Under the pieces are notes generated by a model. That model was not told where the DNA came from. It was given only the letters and a program-made list of their open reading frames with translations, and did no database searches. A DNA stretch of 64,000 nucleotides from Petrocella sp. FN5 (lineage in GTDB: Bacteria > Bacillota > Clostridia > Lachnospirales > Vallitaleaceae): contig NZ_JARGDP010000005.1 in the NCBI RefSeq assembly GCF_029210395.1, forward strand, positions 1-64,000, read 5' to 3'. Shown in pieces: positions 35,396 through 44,880 of this stretch. Numbering within the stretch: the first letter of the stretch is position 1; every line of letters starts with the position of its first letter. The translations under genes were made by a program, and so were the position numbers.

Positions 35396-37078
35396 TTATA
35401 TATTTTTTTCTTTTGAAGTCTTAGCAATTTCAACAGACACTTTTTTATTATTAATCTTATTGCCTTCCATCTTCTTAAGGACAATTTTGGCAATATCTTT
35501 GTGAACATCGACAAAAGTAAACTTATCAAGCATATCAATAGCACCTATTTGGCTACCTTTAACATTACATTCACCTGCAATAGCACCAAGAATATGTTTT
35601 GGCTTCAAGTTGTCTTTATTACCGACATTAAAGAACATACGAACCATGTCCTTGTCATCTCTTTTACGATTTCTTGGAGCACCGGCACCACGTTCACCAC
35701 GGCTGCCACGATCCCTATTGCTGCCAAAAGATTGACGCTGACGACCTTTATCATCACCTAGCTTAAAGTTAATGTCATTTTCATGATGATTTTCATCTAA
35801 TGATAATGTTTTTTTGATCAATGCAGCACAAATTTCTTCAAGAGGATGAACCGTATCAATTTGATTCAAAATAGACATATATTCATGCATGTCCCCGCCT
35901 TTTATGATCTCATCAAGTTCATCAATAAAATCAGTAATTTTAGAAGCATTGACTTCTATATTGGTAGGAATAGCAATTTTTTCAATGACCGTTTTAGTAT
36001 AGCTTGTGATATCTCGAAGTAAGCGACGATCTCCGGTGCTGACAAGGGTAATGGCACGTCCCTCTTTACCTGCGCGTCCGCTTCGACCGATTCTATGTAC
36101 ATAATAATCTGCCTTATCCGGCACATCGTAATTAATAACGATATCCACATTCTGTATGTCAAGACCACGTGCTGCGACATCTGTAGCAACAAGAACATTG
36201 ATTTGAGAATTGTTAAACTTCTTTAGAACATCCATACGCATTTCTTGTTTAAGGTCTCCATGAATCTTATCGGATGGAAAGTTTCTAAGCATTAAGGCAT
36301 CACACACATCATTTACAGATGATTTTGTATTACAAAATACGATACAACGGTTTGGCTTATCAACCTCTAGTATTCTTGAAATGGCTTCAATCTTATGACT
36401 TCTTTTAACTTCAAGATACTGTTGTGTTATTGTATCTGCTGTGATTAGCTTCGACTTTACTTTGATAAGTTCAGGGTCTTTTTGATAATGTTTTGTAATA
36501 TCAATAATACTTTGAGGCATGGTTGCTGAAAAAAGGACCGTCTGTACATTGGCTGTGTCCATGTTACTAAGCACCTGTTCAATATCTTCTCTAAAGCCCA
36601 TTTTCAACATTTCATCGGCTTCATCAAGAATCATGGTATGGATATCATCTAACTTAATGGTGCCACGATTGATATGATCAATGGTTCGTCCAGGGGTTCC
36701 AATAATGATTTGTGCCCCTCTTTTTAGTTGGGTAATCTGTCTGTAGATTGGCTCACCACCATATACAGCGACTGTTTTTATGTTTCTCATGTACTTCCCG
36801 ATTTTGTTAAACTCATTTGCAACCTGTACCGCCAACTCTCTTGTTGGGCATAAGATGATTGCTTGAGGACTCTTAACCACAGGGTCAACTTTTTCAAGTA
36901 AGGGAATGGCAAAAGCAGCTGTTTTTCCTGTCCCTGTTTGAGATTGCCCAATCAGGTCTTTTCCTTCAAGGAGTATAGGGATCGCTAACTCTTGAATATC
37001 CGTTAACTGTTCGAAATTCATGTCCCTAAGTGCTCTGTAAATTGAATCTGATAAACTTAATTCTGAAATATTATTCAT
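35396..37078 (-). CDS. DEAD-box RNA helicase with DbpA-type RNA-binding domain
   Basis: The 560-residue protein has a Q-motif, Walker A (QSQTGTGKT, about 43-51), DEAD box (LDEADEML), SAT, and the C-terminal helicase motif HRIGRSGRAG. An Arg/Gly-rich linker (DRGSRGERGAG, about 455-475) leads to a DbpA-like RNA-binding domain at the C-terminus (MVRMFFNVGNKDN onward). This layout matches CsdA/DeaD/CshA-type helicases used in ribosome assembly and cold adaptation. It has its own promoter, long folded leader and terminator, so it is a single-gene transcript. Confidence 0.94.
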   Translation of the reverse strand: MNNISELSLSDSIYRALRDMNFEQLTDIQELAIPILLEGKDLIGQSQTGTGKTAAFAIPLLEKVDPVVKSPQAIILCPTRELAVQVANEFNKIGKYMRNIKTVAVYGGEPIYRQITQLKRGAQIIIGTPGRTIDHINRGTIKLDDIHTMILDEADEMLKMGFREDIEQVLSNMDTANVQTVLFSATMPQSIIDITKHYQKDPELIKVKSKLITADTITQQYLEVKRSHKIEAISRILEVDKPNRCIVFCNTKSSVNDVCDALMLRNFPSDKIHGDLKQEMRMDVLKKFNNSQINVLVATDVAARGLDIQNVDIVINYDVPDKADYYVHRIGRSGRAGKEGRAITLVSTGDRRLLRDITSYTKTVIEKIAIPTNIEVNASKITDFIDELDEIIKGGDMHEYMSILNQIDTVHPLEEICAALIKKTLSLDENHHENDINFKLGDDKGRQRQSFGSNRDRGSRGERGAGAPRNRKRDDKDMVRMFFNVGNKDNLKPKHILGAIAGECNVKGSQIGAIDMLDKFTFVDVHKDIAKIVLKKMEGNKINNKKVSVEIAKTSKEKNI

Positions 37079-37103
37079 GTTTTCCTCTTTCTAATGGCAC
37101 ATA

Positions 37104-37213
37104 TGGATCCATCAAGAAAGTAACATAAACAACACTTGTTTACCCATAATTCCGACATTTGATGAATCCAAACGATTGATTTTGTGCAAACTTATTACAT
37201 TTAATCGCACAAT
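37104..37213 (-). promoter_or_regulatory. Structured 5' leader of the DEAD-box helicase
   Basis: The leader of about 135 bases forms a 6-bp stem at its very start (37182-37187 with 37208-37213). Downstream is a 12-bp long-range stem (37104-37115 with 37159-37170, one wobble), which encloses a 7-bp hairpin (37126-37132 with 37136-37142). Long folded leaders are known for cold-shock genes, so temperature or self-control by the helicase is plausible. Confidence 0.55.
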
Positions 37214-37219
37214 TGCTAA

Positions 37220-37248
37220 TTATATAGCATGAGAAACTTAATGGCAAG
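37220..37248 (-). promoter_or_regulatory. Promoter of the DEAD-box helicase gene
   Basis: TTGCCA (37243-37248) and TATAAT (37220-37225) on the minus strand are 17 bases apart, with the start expected near 37213. It lies directly after recU. Confidence 0.85.
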
Positions 37249-37258
37249 TTTTTTAGCA

Positions 37259-37795
37259 TTATTCTCCGTTATTACTAAGGTATTTGCCTAAAGCTTCTAG
37301 ATAATGTACAAGATAACCCGATTTGCTTTTGATTTCAAGGGTAGCATCAAAGGCAGACATAGGTATGGATTTACGACCACCGCTTCTTGCTTCTTGCCAA
37401 TGCTTCAATATGATTTTAAAAGGCAGGAAGAAATAACGGTTCTGTTTAGAAAAATAAATCAACATAAAGGCAACACCTTCTTGTTTTTCAAATGTCTGCA
37501 TGTAAGCAATCTGATGTTCATGGATATTTTTGAGTGGGAAATATTCTTTTGAAGTCTCTTTGGCATCGAAACAAATGGGAATGCCTTGAACAACGCCAAT
37601 ATAGTCTACACTGCTTTTTTTCTCAAAATAAGCCAATGTTATGGTGCCACTTTCTTTCCCTAAGGTTATGGGTTTGATCGGCGTTGGGATTTTTTCAATG
37701 AGCGCCAGCCCATGTTCTAAATAGCGTTCGTTGGTTATATTAACCATTTCTTCTAATGTACTACCTCTTAAACCTCTAGAACCCCAATAAGCCAT
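37259..37795 (-). CDS. recU: Holliday junction resolvase RecU
   Basis: The 178-residue protein matches RecU: an N-terminal glycine/arginine arm, TNERYLEHG, PTPIKP, then the nuclease core with Asp64 (SSVDYIGV) and the FDAKET block, and PLKNIHEHQI. B. subtilis RecU has EAK where this protein has DAK, a conservative change at a metal ligand. RecU cuts Holliday junctions with RuvAB in Firmicutes. It starts one base after queG ends. Its usual neighbour, a class A PBP, is absent. Confidence 0.9.
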   Translation of the reverse strand: MAYWGSRGLRGSTLEEMVNITNERYLEHGLALIEKIPTPIKPITLGKESGTITLAYFEKKSSVDYIGVVQGIPICFDAKETSKEYFPLKNIHEHQIAYMQTFEKQEGVAFMLIYFSKQNRYFFLPFKIILKHWQEARSGGRKSIPMSAFDATLEIKSKSGYLVHYLEALGKYLSNNGE

Positions 37796-37796
37796 A

Positions 37797-38822
37797 TTAC
37801 TTCACCTCGATGTTTTCTAAACGCTTTATTGCTCTTTGAACCTCGCTATGGATAATACTTCTATCGTCATGTTCATAATTTTTTAGGATATCCATCATCC
37901 CCGCGTCACCCGAATTACCTATGGCCGCAATGGCGTTGCGTTGCAAAGTTCGCTTGCCTCGCCATCCGGAAGCTGTCTTTTTGTAGGTCGCATTAAACGT
38001 GGCCTGATCTATATTAAGCAAGTTGATTAGGTTCACGTCCTTGTCAACTAAGAGTTCTACAGAAGGATTCTGAACTTTATTATTGGCAGGACATCTAAGT
38101 TGACAAATATCGCATCCATAAATCATACGCCCAATCATCTTAGATTCTGCCTCTGATAATTCTTTTTTTTGGGTCATGTAAGATATGCATCTACGACTAT
38201 TTATGGTTCCATCTCCAATAATTGCCTTAGTTGGACAAGTTACTTTACATATCTGACAAGTACCACATGGCATGGCTTCCATCACGTAATCTCTAGCCTC
38301 TAAATCATAATCAATGAGTAAGGAGGCTATGTTAACATAACTCCCCATGGTTTTATGATAGAACATATTGTTACGACGTAAGACACCTAATCCGGCACGT
38401 ACCGCAATGGCACGGTCGGATAAAGGGGATGTATCACAGAGCTTAACGCCATGTATATTATAGTTTTCTTCTAGAAACAATTGTAGCTTCTCAAGATGTT
38501 CGTCTAAAATAGTATGATAATCAATAGAAGCGGTACCACTTGCCATATGTCCGGTGCCACTTGATGATTTGGTCCTAGAATAAGGCTGATGAGGCTCTAA
38601 GATACAAATGAATGATTTGCCGTCTGCTTTGATTCTTTTAGGATCTATTAAATCAGCAAGAGAATCCCTGACTTCAAATGGACAATCTAAATGATGCTCT
38701 TGCCTATAGTGGTAGTCATCCTCTAGGTAATTAAAAGGCTTAGCACCAGCAAAGCCAACTGCTTTTATCCCTATAGAATCACAAAACTTCATAATATTTT
38801 CTGTTATCACTTTAGCCTTCAT
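37797..38822 (-). CDS. queG: Epoxyqueuosine reductase
   Basis: The 341-residue protein has an N-terminal cobalamin-dependent reductase domain, two 4Fe-4S motifs (CGTCQICKVTCP and CDICQLRCP) and a short C-terminal HEAT-like segment. It completes queuosine synthesis in tRNA anticodons. The start overlaps the upstream stop as ATGA, showing translational coupling with the RluA-type gene. Confidence 0.93.
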   Translation of the reverse strand: MKAKVITENIMKFCDSIGIKAVGFAGAKPFNYLEDDYHYRQEHHLDCPFEVRDSLADLIDPKRIKADGKSFICILEPHQPYSRTKSSSGTGHMASGTASIDYHTILDEHLEKLQLFLEENYNIHGVKLCDTSPLSDRAIAVRAGLGVLRRNNMFYHKTMGSYVNIASLLIDYDLEARDYVMEAMPCGTCQICKVTCPTKAIIGDGTINSRRCISYMTQKKELSEAESKMIGRMIYGCDICQLRCPANNKVQNPSVELLVDKDVNLINLLNIDQATFNATYKKTASGWRGKRTLQRNAIAAIGNSGDAGMMDILKNYEHDDRSIIHSEVQRAIKRLENIEVK

Positions 38823-39772
38823 TCAAACACAGCCTTTGCAATTGTATTATATAGGTCAGGATAGTCGGCAATAAACGGCTTATAGTAACGCATATTATCT
38901 AGCTTTATATCCCCTTCTATAAACTGATAGCTGTAAGCATGAAGCAACTGATGGTTTATATCATATTTTTGCTTCAAGCTATGATTTATATGGGTATTTC
39001 CATATTTATTATCACCAATAATAGGATGACCGATGGATGCTAAATGGACACGTATTTGGTGTGTTTTACCTGTCTTAATCTCAATTTCTAATTCTGTAAA
39101 AGATGCATTCCATCTTATAGGTTTAACAAGGGTATGAATCATAAGCTCACCCTCTGGATCTATACGTACTTTATTGTGATTGTGATCTTTTTGAATGTAA
39201 TCTTTCAGTTCTATTTCTTTGTCTAGTTTACCGACTACAATACATCTATATAATTTTGTTACTTCATGATTTTTAATTTTTCGGTTTATCATTTGAGCCA
39301 TCGTTAAGGATTTTGCTGAGAGGATAATACCTGTGGTATTTCGATCTAAGCGATTGCTTACCCCTACTTTGAATCCTGTGTCCATTTGAAGGTCTTTTTC
39401 CTCATAATGGGACCGAATTTGATCCACTACTGACAAAGCGGAACCATCATCTTGAGACAATATACCAGCGGCCTTGTTTATGACAATAAGATCATCGTCT
39501 TCATAAACCACATCCAATATCCTACCCTCATCAAATCTATTTTTTGGCTTTTTTAAAGCAAAGTGATTGTAGGTTTCCTTCGTAAAGTAAACTTGGATGG
39601 AATCTCCTTCTCTACATATCTCCTGGCCACTTATTTTTTTCTTATTTAATGTAATGTTTTTTTTTCGAAACATTTTATAGCAAAAACTTTTCGACATACC
39701 GGGCAATACCTTAAGTATGAATTTATCTATCCTCTGGTTTTGATTTTGAGGTGTAATATTAATTTCAACCAT
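38819..39772 (-). CDS. RluA family pseudouridine synthase
   Basis: The 317-residue protein has an N-terminal S4 domain (QRIDKFILKVLPGMSKS) and the catalytic block SNRLDRNTTGIILSA with the key aspartate, plus KTHQIRVHLASIGHP. It is a second, RluC/YtzG-like member besides rluD; the target uridine cannot be assigned from sequence. It overlaps the next upstream gene by one base and queG by four. Confidence 0.9.
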   Translation of the reverse strand: MVEINITPQNQNQRIDKFILKVLPGMSKSFCYKMFRKKNITLNKKKISGQEICREGDSIQVYFTKETYNHFALKKPKNRFDEGRILDVVYEDDDLIVINKAAGILSQDDGSALSVVDQIRSHYEEKDLQMDTGFKVGVSNRLDRNTTGIILSAKSLTMAQMINRKIKNHEVTKLYRCIVVGKLDKEIELKDYIQKDHNHNKVRIDPEGELMIHTLVKPIRWNASFTELEIEIKTGKTHQIRVHLASIGHPIIGDNKYGNTHINHSLKQKYDINHQLLHAYSYQFIEGDIKLDNMRYYKPFIADYPDLYNTIAKAVFE

Positions 39773-40332
39773 TACATACCATTCTGCAATAATGCCCTTT
39801 CAATACTTACCATTTGCTTGCTGTTTGCTTTATCTGATGCTAGCTCAAGTGTATCCAATGCATTCATCAACTCACTTGTATTATCATAAGATAAAACGGT
39901 TGTTTGAATGCCTTTGTCTTTCAACATGTGTTGGATAGATTGACGAATAAGATTATAATCTTGCTTATACTTTATACTCGGAAGACAAAGAATTAAAGTA
40001 TAAGAATCACCAATAAGTACCGCATCCAAGAAGTAGGTTGATTTACCTCTTATTATAAGCAGTTCAAACAATGTTTTATAGGCGTCTACACTAAATGCCT
40101 TAACTAAGTCATCAGAAATACTCTTGTAAGGGCTATAGGCAAAATATAGTGAAGCCCTTTGAGCTGTTGGTAAAATCAATAAAACGGCTACAATTGTAAA
40201 ATAGCTTTTTTGACTACCCATAATCATAATACCTGCTAAGTATACTGTCATAAATGTAACAACGCCTATAAGAGTCTCTTTTAGACTCTTATGCTTGCTA
40301 TGATTAATGTAGCCTTGCCTACCTTGATTCAT
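39772..40332 (-). CDS. Conserved membrane protein of unknown function
   Basis: The 186-residue protein has a basic N-terminal stretch and two adjacent transmembrane segments (about residues 19-38 and 42-60). A cytoplasmic or external domain of about 120 residues follows, with mixed beta/alpha character (TYFLDAVLIGDSYTLILCLPSI, GIQTTVLSYDN). No motif I recognise is present. The ATG has GAGGTG six bases upstream. It is coupled by a one-base overlap to the RluA-type gene. Confidence 0.7.
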   Translation of the reverse strand: MNQGRQGYINHSKHKSLKETLIGVVTFMTVYLAGIMIMGSQKSYFTIVAVLLILPTAQRASLYFAYSPYKSISDDLVKAFSVDAYKTLFELLIIRGKSTYFLDAVLIGDSYTLILCLPSIKYKQDYNLIRQSIQHMLKDKGIQTTVLSYDNTSELMNALDTLELASDKANSKQMVSIERALLQNGM

Positions 40333-40364
40333 GATTTTCACCTCTTTTTTGTCCTTATGTCACA

Positions 40365-40814
40365 CTAAACACCTGTATGACCAAAGCCGCCGGCACCTCT
40401 TGCGGTTTCTTCCAAAGCATCTGTTAGTACCCAATTGATTTGCTCTATACGGTTTATAACCATTTGAGCAATACGATCACCACGCTTAATGGTAAAGTCT
40501 TCTTCACCGAAGTTAATCATAATGATTTTGATTTCTCCTCTATAATCCGCATCAATGGTTCCTGGGGTATTAACAAGACTAATCCCGTGTTTGAAAGCCA
40601 GCCCACTTCTTGGTCGGATTTGAGCTTCATAGGCATCTGGGAGTGCAATCTTAAGCCCAGTTGGAACCAGTTTTATTTCACCTTTTTTCAAGATAACATC
40701 TTCAATAACAGCAGCAAATAAATCCAATCCCGCTGCCTGTTCGCTCATATACTTTGGTAAGGGTAAATCTTTGCCTTCTTCTGTTTGTTCTACATATACT
40801 TTAATTTTTTGCAT
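40365..40814 (-). CDS. dut: dUTP diphosphatase
   Basis: The 149-residue trimeric dUTPase has its five motifs visible: [30 protein letters not shown] (catalytic Asp), GDRIAQMV and the C-terminal [10 protein letters not shown]. It hydrolyses dUTP to dUMP, keeping uracil out of DNA. It starts inside the last 25 bases of the M16 gene. Confidence 0.97.
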   Translation of the reverse strand: MQKIKVYVEQTEEGKDLPLPKYMSEQAAGLDLFAAVIEDVILKKGEIKLVPTGLKIALPDAYEAQIRPRSGLAFKHGISLVNTPGTIDADYRGEIKIIMINFGEEDFTIKRGDRIAQMVINRIEQINWVLTDALEETARGAGGFGHTGV

Positions 40815-42064
40815 AATGCGATGATCCTTTCTTGGTTAATATCTTTTAGATGTCCAACAATTGATAAACTGATACTTGGATCCAAAAATATGTCACGTGC
40901 CATAGTCATAATTGCTTCTACGGTAACAGCATCAATAGCTTCTACGATTTCCTCTTGGGTTTTTATACGTTGCTGCATCAACATGCCTTTACCATAATTG
41001 GACATACGATTGTTCATATTCTCGTATCCGATAATTAGATTACATTTGATCTGTTCTTTGATTTTATCTAAACTATCTTCATCAATACCTTCTTCAATGA
41101 ATGTATTGAGTTCTTTTAATGTATTAACAATCACGTCATCGGCTTGAGAAGGGTTAAAAGCCGCATAAATATTAAACATACCTGTTGCTTCATAGGACTC
41201 ATCATAAGAATAAATTGAATAGGTTAAGCCTTTATCTTCCCTTATACCCATAAAAAGCTTTGAATTAATGCCACCGCCTATGATTGTATTAAGCACTGAT
41301 AAAACAAAAATGGCTTCATCCTTATAGGATATACTAGGGAAGTTAATCACCATATGAACCTGCTCGATATCTTTTTCTTTGAATATAAAGGTTGCCTCTC
41401 TTGAAAAATCAAGGTTACGGACCGGTGGCGCTTGAGTTGAAGCATCTTCAAAAGCCGTGTTTAATATTTTTATTACCTGTTCTTCATCAAAGGCGCCTAC
41501 AACAGCAATTACCATATTTTTTGCTACATAATGGTAATTCATATATTCGAACAGTTTTTCACGTGTAAAACCTCTTATATTTTCACGGGTTCCCAGTATA
41601 TCCATTGATAATCTAGAAGGCTTAAACACTTCGTTTTCCAATTGATCATGAACAATATCCTCAGGTGCATCCTCAGACATGGCGATTTCTTCTAATATAA
41701 CACCCTTCTCTTTTTCAATTTCTTCAAGTTTGAATTCAGGGTGCGTCAACATATCAGAAAGTACATCGATGGCTGTTTCTAAGTGCTCATCCAAAGTATG
41801 GGCATAATAGCATGTATATTCTTTAGCTGTAAAAGCATTGATATGACCACCGATTCTAGCCATTTCATCCGCTATTTCTTTTGAATTTCTTTTACTTGAA
41901 CCTTTAAACATCATATGCTCAATAAAATGAGAAATACCATTGTTTTCAGCTGTCTCATCTATAGATCCGTTACGTATCCATATACCTATTGAAACGGATT
42001 TTACAAATTCTAAAGGTTCATAAACCAACGTGATGCCGTTATCCAAAGTAGTGGTTTTTATCAT
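40790..42064 (-). CDS. M16 family zinc peptidase (YmxG/MPP-like)
   Basis: The 424-residue protein has the inverted zinc motif HFIEH (residues 46-50) and the downstream glutamate region ([16 protein letters not shown]), followed by the inactive second half typical of M16B peptidases. GGAGG four bases upstream sets the start. Placement after pnp is conserved in Firmicutes (pnp-ymxG). Its physiological substrate is unknown. Confidence 0.92.
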   Translation of the reverse strand: MIKTTTLDNGITLVYEPLEFVKSVSIGIWIRNGSIDETAENNGISHFIEHMMFKGSSKRNSKEIADEMARIGGHINAFTAKEYTCYYAHTLDEHLETAIDVLSDMLTHPEFKLEEIEKEKGVILEEIAMSEDAPEDIVHDQLENEVFKPSRLSMDILGTRENIRGFTREKLFEYMNYHYVAKNMVIAVVGAFDEEQVIKILNTAFEDASTQAPPVRNLDFSREATFIFKEKDIEQVHMVINFPSISYKDEAIFVLSVLNTIIGGGINSKLFMGIREDKGLTYSIYSYDESYEATGMFNIYAAFNPSQADDVIVNTLKELNTFIEEGIDEDSLDKIKEQIKCNLIIGYENMNNRMSNYGKGMLMQQRIKTQEEIVEAIDAVTVEAIMTMARDIFLDPSISLSIVGHLKDINQERIIALCKKLKYM

Positions 42065-42093
42065 TTGTCCTCCATATTGCATTCTAATTAGAA

Positions 42094-42130
42094 ATTAAAA
42101 GACCTTACCAACTTTGTGATTGGTAAGGTC
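42094..42130 (-). terminator. Terminator between pnp and the M16 peptidase gene
   Basis: A perfect inverted repeat GACCTTACCAA / TTGGTAAGGTC (42101-42111 with 42120-42130) is followed on the minus strand by TTTTAATTT, 19 bases after the pnp stop. The M16 ribosome site is a further 10 bases on, so M16-dut expression needs read-through or an unseen promoter. Confidence 0.88.
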
Positions 42131-42148
42131 CCAGTCTTTTACTAAACG

Positions 42149-44248
42149 TTAATCTTCGAGTAATGCCTTCATTGACAGATTGATTCTGCCTTGAGCATCC
42201 ACTTCCGTTACCTTAACTTTTACAATTTGACCTTCACTAAGTACGTCTTCTACTTTAGTAACACGTTCTTTTGCAATTTTTGATATGTGGACCAAACCGT
42301 CTTTACCTGGAATTAGTTCTACAAAGGCTCCAAAAGTTGTGATTCTAACCACTTTTCCCTCATAAATTGCACCCACTTGAACACCGTTTGCTATGGTTTC
42401 AACAATACGTTTTGCCTCATTGGCTGCTTCCATATCAACACCACAAATAAATACACGACCATCATCTTCAATATCAATAGATACGCCAGTGTCTTCGATG
42501 ATTTTGTTGATGACCTTACCTCTTGGACCAACAACCTCACCAATTTTTTCTGGATTGATTTGCGTCTGAATGATTTTTGGTGCTGTCGGCGCAAGTTCTG
42601 TTCTACCTTCACTGATGGTTTTATTCATAACATCATTTAAGATGACCATTCTTGCTTTTTTTGTTTGATATATAGCACCTTCAATGACTTCTTGTGATAT
42701 ACCAACAAGTTTCATATCAAGTTGTATCGCTGTAATGCCCTTTTCAGTTCCGGCAACTTTAAAATCCATATCGCCAAAAAAGTCTTCAAGTCCTTGAATA
42801 TCCGTTAATAATATGAAATCATTTTCATTGTCACCTGTAACAAGTCCACATGAGATACCCGCAACCGGCGCTTTTAGTGGAACACCTGCAGCCATTAGTG
42901 ATAATGAGCTGGCACAAATACTGGCTTGTGAGGTAGAACCATTAGAGCTTAAGATCTCTGAGACGGTTCTGATGGCGTATGGAAATTCGCTTTCTGATGG
43001 CAGTACCGGTAGTATGGCTTTTTCTGCTAAAGCACCATGACCAATCTCACGTCGCCCCGGACCTCTTGAAGGTCTGCTCTCACCTACTGAATATGAAGGG
43101 AAGTTATAATGATGCATATAACGTTTGTCTTCTGTTAACTCATCAAGGGCATCCACCCTTTGTCTGTCCGATAATGGCGCCAAAGTTGTAATGGTAAGGG
43201 CTTGCGTTTCGCCTCTTGAGAACAATGCCGATCCATGGACCCTAGGAAGGATATCTATTTCAGCACTCAGTGCTCTTATTTCATCTATTCCACGACCATC
43301 CGGGCGTTTATGCTCTTTTAAGATCAAACGACGTACTGTTTTCTTCTGATACTGATAAAAAGCTTCATCCAACCAAGGTTTCCATGTTGCTTTTGTTTCA
43401 TCTTCTTCAATGATGGCAAGCATTTCATCTTTAAGGGCATCAATGCGAGCAAAACGTTCGCTTTTATCCTCTACATAGACAGCCTCTTCTATACGCGCAT
43501 CACCAATAACGTCTTTAAGTGCCGTCATGATTTCTTCTGGAACAGATGCATCTGTATAAGCTTGCTTTGGCTTACCTTCTTTAAGCTGGATATCTTTAAT
43601 CCAAGCACAAATTTCTGTATTCAACTCATGAGCCTTAGCAATTGCTTCAATTATAATTTCTTCTGATACTTCATTTGCTTCTGCCTCAATCATAGTTACT
43701 TTTTCTGATGTTGATACCACGTTAAGGACCATATCAGAAGCTTCTCTTTGAGCAGAAGTTGGGTTGAATACAAATTCACCATCTACAAGTCCAACATAAG
43801 TTGAAGCGGTTGGTCCCATAAAAGGAATATGGGATATAGACAAGGCAATAGATGTACCAATTGCAGCTACAACTTCTGGCATGCAATCTTGATCAACGGC
43901 CATAACTGTATTGACAATACTACACTCATTTCTATAGTCTTTCGGAAATAAAGGACGAATAGGGCGGTCAATAATTCTGCAAGTTAAAATAGAGTTCTCC
44001 GTTGGACGCCCTTCTCTTTTTATAAAGCCGCCGGGTATTTTTCCAATTGAGTATAGTTTCTCTTCATAATCCACACTAAGCGGGAAAAAATCTACACCTT
44101 CTCTTGGTTTCTCTGATGCAGTTGCTGTTGATAATACTACGGTTTCACCATAACTAATCATACAAGCACCACTTGCAAGTTGTGCCATTTTACCGATTTC
44201 GACGCTAAGTGTTCTACCGGCCAGTTCCATTGAATAAATTTTAGACAT
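42149..44248 (-). CDS. pnp: Polyribonucleotide nucleotidyltransferase (PNPase)
   Basis: The 699-residue protein has two RNase PH-like domains (RPIRPLFPKDYRNE in the first, HYNFPSYSVGE and ILLTDIQGLEDFFGDMDFK in the second), a KH domain (GKVINKIIEDTGVSIDIED) and a C-terminal S1 domain. It degrades RNA 3' to 5' with phosphate. It lies downstream of rpsO as in most bacteria, but behind a terminator and a long folded leader. AAAGGAG precedes the start. Confidence 0.97.
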   Translation of the reverse strand: MSKIYSMELAGRTLSVEIGKMAQLASGACMISYGETVVLSTATASEKPREGVDFFPLSVDYEEKLYSIGKIPGGFIKREGRPTENSILTCRIIDRPIRPLFPKDYRNECSIVNTVMAVDQDCMPEVVAAIGTSIALSISHIPFMGPTASTYVGLVDGEFVFNPTSAQREASDMVLNVVSTSEKVTMIEAEANEVSEEIIIEAIAKAHELNTEICAWIKDIQLKEGKPKQAYTDASVPEEIMTALKDVIGDARIEEAVYVEDKSERFARIDALKDEMLAIIEEDETKATWKPWLDEAFYQYQKKTVRRLILKEHKRPDGRGIDEIRALSAEIDILPRVHGSALFSRGETQALTITTLAPLSDRQRVDALDELTEDKRYMHHYNFPSYSVGESRPSRGPGRREIGHGALAEKAILPVLPSESEFPYAIRTVSEILSSNGSTSQASICASSLSLMAAGVPLKAPVAGISCGLVTGDNENDFILLTDIQGLEDFFGDMDFKVAGTEKGITAIQLDMKLVGISQEVIEGAIYQTKKARMVILNDVMNKTISEGRTELAPTAPKIIQTQINPEKIGEVVGPRGKVINKIIEDTGVSIDIEDDGRVFICGVDMEAANEAKRIVETIANGVQVGAIYEGKVVRITTFGAFVELIPGKDGLVHISKIAKERVTKVEDVLSEGQIVKVKVTEVDAQGRINLSMKALLED

Positions 44249-44269
44249 AATTGTCTCCTTTCAATTGTA

Positions 44270-44358
44270 CCTAGCCCCTTTAGTCTTTAGTTTCTAACGT
44301 TTATAAAATGATATTCATAATAAACGACACAAACTAATGACTAAGGATACTTGCTAGG
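44270..44358 (-). promoter_or_regulatory. Long stem-loop in the pnp leader
   Basis: An 89-base interrupted hairpin ends 21 bases before the pnp ATG. Stacked stems are 44270-44275 with 44353-44358 (6 bp), 44277-44285 with 44339-44346 (8 bp, one bulge), 44287-44293 with 44331-44337 (7 bp) and 44298-44304 with 44320-44326 (7 bp), plus a small apical stem. E. coli pnp is controlled by RNase III cleavage of such a leader stem, so a similar self-control is plausible here. Confidence 0.65.
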
Positions 44359-44413
44359 TTTCTTCATTTTTTTCGCTATTTCTATAGTACCACTTTTTGT
44401 GTTGTAATGAAAG

Positions 44414-44451
44414 AAAAAAATAGAGCGGAATCAACTCCGCTCTATTTTTTA
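44414..44451. terminator. Terminator of rpsO (bidirectional form)
   Basis: TAGAGCGGA and TCCGCTCTA (44421-44429 with 44436-44444) are flanked by A7 and T6 runs, so the hairpin extends and has a T-run on either strand. It begins two bases after the rpsO stop and separates rpsO from pnp. Confidence 0.93.
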
Positions 44452-44452
44452 A

Positions 44453-44728
44453 TTATCTTCTTAGACCTAACTCTAGAATCAAGCTACGGTATGATTCAAT
44501 ATCTTTATTTGAAAGATATTTCAACAAACCTCTTCTTTGTCCAACAAGTTTCAAAAGACCTCTTCTTGAGTGGTGATCTTTTTTATGCATTTTCAAATGA
44601 TCTGTCAAATGATTAATTCTCCATGTTAACAAAGCGATTTGAACCTCTGGTGAACCGGTATCTTGCTCGTTTCTACCAAATTTTGCGATGATTTCTAATT
44701 TTTTTTCTTTAGGCATTGCTGTTTGCAT
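44453..44728 (-). CDS. rpsO: 30S ribosomal protein S15
   Basis: The protein of about 91 residues matches S15 throughout ([40 protein letters not shown]). GGAGG seven bases upstream selects this ATG; a second ATG four codons on (MPKEKK) is the next choice. S15 binds the 16S rRNA central domain. Its leader looks foldable and has its own promoter. Confidence 0.96.
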   Translation of the reverse strand: MQTAMPKEKKLEIIAKFGRNEQDTGSPEVQIALLTWRINHLTDHLKMHKKDHHSRRGLLKLVGQRRGLLKYLSNKDIESYRSLILELGLRR

Positions 44729-44732
44729 TTTG

Positions 44733-44818
44733 TAACCTCCATAGGATAAATTATTATTGATCGCCAAAAGCCAAGATAAGGACGGAGTCTCCAATATCCG
44801 AGCAACGGCTCAAGTACA
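44733..44818 (-). promoter_or_regulatory. Putative S15 autoregulatory leader
   Basis: The roughly 90-base leader contains GAGC/GCTC and GGA/TCC hairpins. A GGATATTG segment can pair with CAATA and TATCC just before the ribosome site, closing a junction next to GGAGG. S15 represses its own translation through such leader structures in several bacteria. The pairing was found by eye and the fold is not verified. Confidence 0.45.
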
Positions 44819-44824
44819 TAGTAC

Positions 44825-44853
44825 ATAATAACATAAGTGTTTTTGATTGTAAA
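44825..44853 (-). promoter_or_regulatory. Promoter of rpsO
   Basis: TTTACA (44848-44853) and TATTAT (44825-44830) on the minus strand are 17 bases apart, each five of six to consensus. The start would be near 44818. Confidence 0.75.
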
Positions 44854-44880
44854 TCAGATTTTATGCTTTATCTATTAATT

